NCBI GenBank assembly: GCA_028717025.1
Contig: JAQUOR010000090.1
Span: 1 to 6,895 of the forward strand
Reading direction: 5' to 3'
DNA length: 6,895 nucleotides
From: Candidatus Omnitrophota bacterium
GTDB lineage: Bacteria; Omnitrophota; Gorgyraeia; Duberdicusellales; 4484-171
In this document: piece by piece, positions 5,716 through 6,895 of the stretch
Position numbering within the stretch: the first letter of the stretch is position 1
Layout of the letters: each line of letters opens with the position of its first letter
Translations under genes and position numbers: made by a program
The notes under the pieces: generated by a model
Told to the model about the DNA's origin: nothing
What the model saw: only the letters and a program-made list of their open reading frames with translations
Database searches by the model: none

Positions 5716-6895
5716 ATCCTAATCCTTTAAGATTCTTCTTGATCTCGGATTCTAGTTTATCCGATTCTTTAAACTGTTTTGATAGCTCATTGGTGAGGCG
5801 TTTCATCTTATCATCAAATGCCTCGTCATCTTCTTCGACCTCAGCAGCACCCACATAGCGGCCCGGAGTAAGAATGTGACCATGCTTTTGAATTTCCGCC
5901 AGTTTTGCTGATTTGCAAAATCCGGCAATGTCTTTATATTTACCACCCTTGCCACGCCAAGCATGGTATACATCAACGATTCTGGCAATATCGTCATCCG
6001 TAAGTTCACGGTGCCTGCGGTCAATCATAGCGCCCATATTCCGGGCATCGATAAAGAGTGTTTCGCCTCGCCTATCTCTGAATTTGTGATTTTTCTTATC
6101 GCGCGCAATAAACCAAAGACATGCCGGAATCATAGTGTTATAAAAAAGCTGAGAGGGCAGGGCCACCATACAATCAACGATATCTGCCTCGACGATATTT
6201 TTTCTAATATCGCCTTCGCCAGAGGTGTTAGACGACATAGAGCCATTGGCTAAGACAAAACCGGCAAGCCCTGCAGGTGAAAGATGATGAATGAAGTGTT
6301 GCACCCATGCAAAGTTTGCATTGCCCGTAGGCGGTGTCCCATATTTCCAGCGGATATCTTCTCGTAAAAGTTCGCCTTTCCAGTCGCTGTCATTAAAGGG
6401 CGGATTAGCAATTACAAAATCGGCCTTAAGGTCCTTGTGGGCGTCGTTTAAGAAACTACCTTCGTTATTCCACGCGATATTGGCATCGATACCGCGAATA
6501 GCAAGATTCATTTTGCAGAGGCGCCATGTCGTTTGATTCGATTCCTGTCCATATACGGCAATATCACCGATTCGGCCACCATGAATCTGCACAAATTTTT
6601 CGCCTTGCACGAACATACCGCCCGATCCGCAGCACGGATCGAATACTCGGCCCTTATATGGTTCAAGCATTTCTACGAGTAAACGCACAATGCTACGTGG
6701 AGTATAGAATTGTCCGCCCTTCTTGCCCTCTGCATCCGCAAACTGGCCCAAGAAATACTCATATACACGGCCTAGAATGTCCTTGCTTCGATTTTCTTTG
6801 TCGCCAAGGCCGATTGTCCCAATAAGGTCAATGAGTTCCCCAAGACGCTGTTTATCAAGAGCTGACCGGGCGTAGTTCTTAGGCAAGACACCTTT
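5705..6895 (-). CDS. hsdM: Type I DNA adenine methyltransferase HsdM (5' end cut by window)
   Basis: HsdM transfers a methyl group from S-adenosylmethionine to N6 of adenine in the site chosen by HsdS; two HsdM with one HsdS make the modification enzyme. The frame is open through position 6895. The window holds the last 396 codons, beginning KGVLPKNYARSALDKQRLG, which in this family is internal, so roughly the first hundred or more residues lie outside. Motifs are GGQFYTPR (about 6695-6718), SAM-binding motif I DPCCGSGG (6617-6640) and catalytic motif IV NPPF (6395-6406). Further on come GHILTPGRYVG, conserved in HsdM C-termini, and a charged probable coiled coil over the last 40 residues, the usual contact with HsdS. 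The TTG at 6886 could be called as a start but sits inside conserved sequence. The TAA stop lies inside the next gene. No defects are seen. The composition is richer in GC than in the three genes that follow. Confidence 0.97.
   Translation of the reverse strand, partial: KGVLPKNYARSALDKQRLGELIDLIGTIGLGDKENRSKDILGRVYEYFLGQFADAEGKKGGQFYTPRSIVRLLVEMLEPYKGRVFDPCCGSGGMFVQGEKFVQIHGGRIGDIAVYGQESNQTTWRLCKMNLAIRGIDANIAWNNEGSFLNDAHKDLKADFVIANPPFNDSDWKGELLREDIRWKYGTPPTGNANFAWVQHFIHHLSPAGLAGFVLANGSMSSNTSGEGDIRKNIVEADIVDCMVALPSQLFYNTMIPACLWFIARDKKNHKFRDRRGETLFIDARNMGAMIDRRHRELTDDDIARIVDVYHAWRGKGGKYKDIAGFCKSAKLAEIQKHGHILTPGRYVGAAEVEEDDEAFDDKMKRLTNELSKQFKESDKLESEIKKNLKGLGYEL
5723..5728 (-). promoter_or_regulatory. 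Ribosome binding site for the 179-residue HEPN-like gene
   Basis: AAAGGA on the minus strand lies 7 bases before the ATG at 5715, inside the last codons of hsdM. A second AGGA sits directly against the ATG and is too close to serve. The good spacing supports the ATG start and the 11-base overlap with hsdM. Confidence 0.65.

Larger units (their letters stand above)
1..6895 (-). other. Type I restriction-modification operon: hsdM, HEPN-like, hsdS, AbiJ/HEPN-like, hsdR
   Basis: All five genes lie on the minus strand. The junctions are 11-, 8- and 4-base overlaps and one 2-base gap, with each ribosome site embedded in the gene before it. No terminator-like hairpin with a T run and no promoter-sized gap occurs between genes. 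Together these indicate one transcript that starts upstream of hsdM, outside the window, and continues past hsdR. There is no stretch over 300 bases without a gene. Confidence 0.85.

Noticed and set aside
6884..6886. TTG as the start of hsdM
   Set aside because: The frame stays open upstream to the window edge, and the sequence KGVLPKNYAR crossing this codon is a conserved internal segment of HsdM. The real start lies outside the window.
1..6895. CRISPR array, tRNA or rRNA gene, insertion sequence, attachment site or promoter
   Set aside because: No spaced repeats, cloverleaf-like segments, transposase motifs or terminal inverted repeats were seen, and coding sequence fills the whole window.

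Overview
The window is a single co-directional operon on the minus strand and has no real intergenic space. Read in the direction of transcription (high to low coordinates) the order is hsdM (5' end outside the window), a 179-residue HEPN-like protein, hsdS, a 273-residue protein with an AbiJ-like N-terminus and a HEPN-like C-terminus, then hsdR (3' end outside the window). Adjacent genes overlap by 11, 8 and 4 bases, and the last pair is separated by 2 bases, so the five genes look translationally coupled.

The core is a Type I restriction-modification system. HsdM carries the adenine-methyltransferase motifs DPCCGSGG and NPPF. HsdS carries two unrelated target-recognition domains separated by the usual conserved helical regions. 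HsdR carries an intact PD...ExK nuclease, a Walker A motif (GSGKS), a DEAH box, FTGTP, TGFDAP and QxxARxxR, so nothing visible suggests that it is dead. The spacing of the HsdR nuclease and helicase residues is close to that of EcoR124I, a Type IC enzyme.

The unusual part is the pair of accessory genes on either side of hsdS. Both encode small proteins with an R-x(4-6)-H signature near the C-terminus (RNNFFH in the first; RDFRNYIH in the second), as found in HEPN-fold RNases and toxins. The second sits between hsdS and hsdR, which is where the anticodon nuclease gene prrC sits in the E. coli prr locus, but it lacks PrrC's NTPase part. My inference is a restriction system carrying one or two HEPN effectors or regulators as a second, possibly abortive-infection, layer of defence.

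The organism cannot be named from this window. Base composition is moderate, and the hsdS and accessory region is visibly more AT-rich than hsdM and parts of hsdR. That pattern fits a bacterial defence island assembled by horizontal exchange. No tRNA, rRNA, CRISPR array, insertion sequence, terminator or promoter was seen. Any promoter should lie upstream of hsdM, beyond position 6895.
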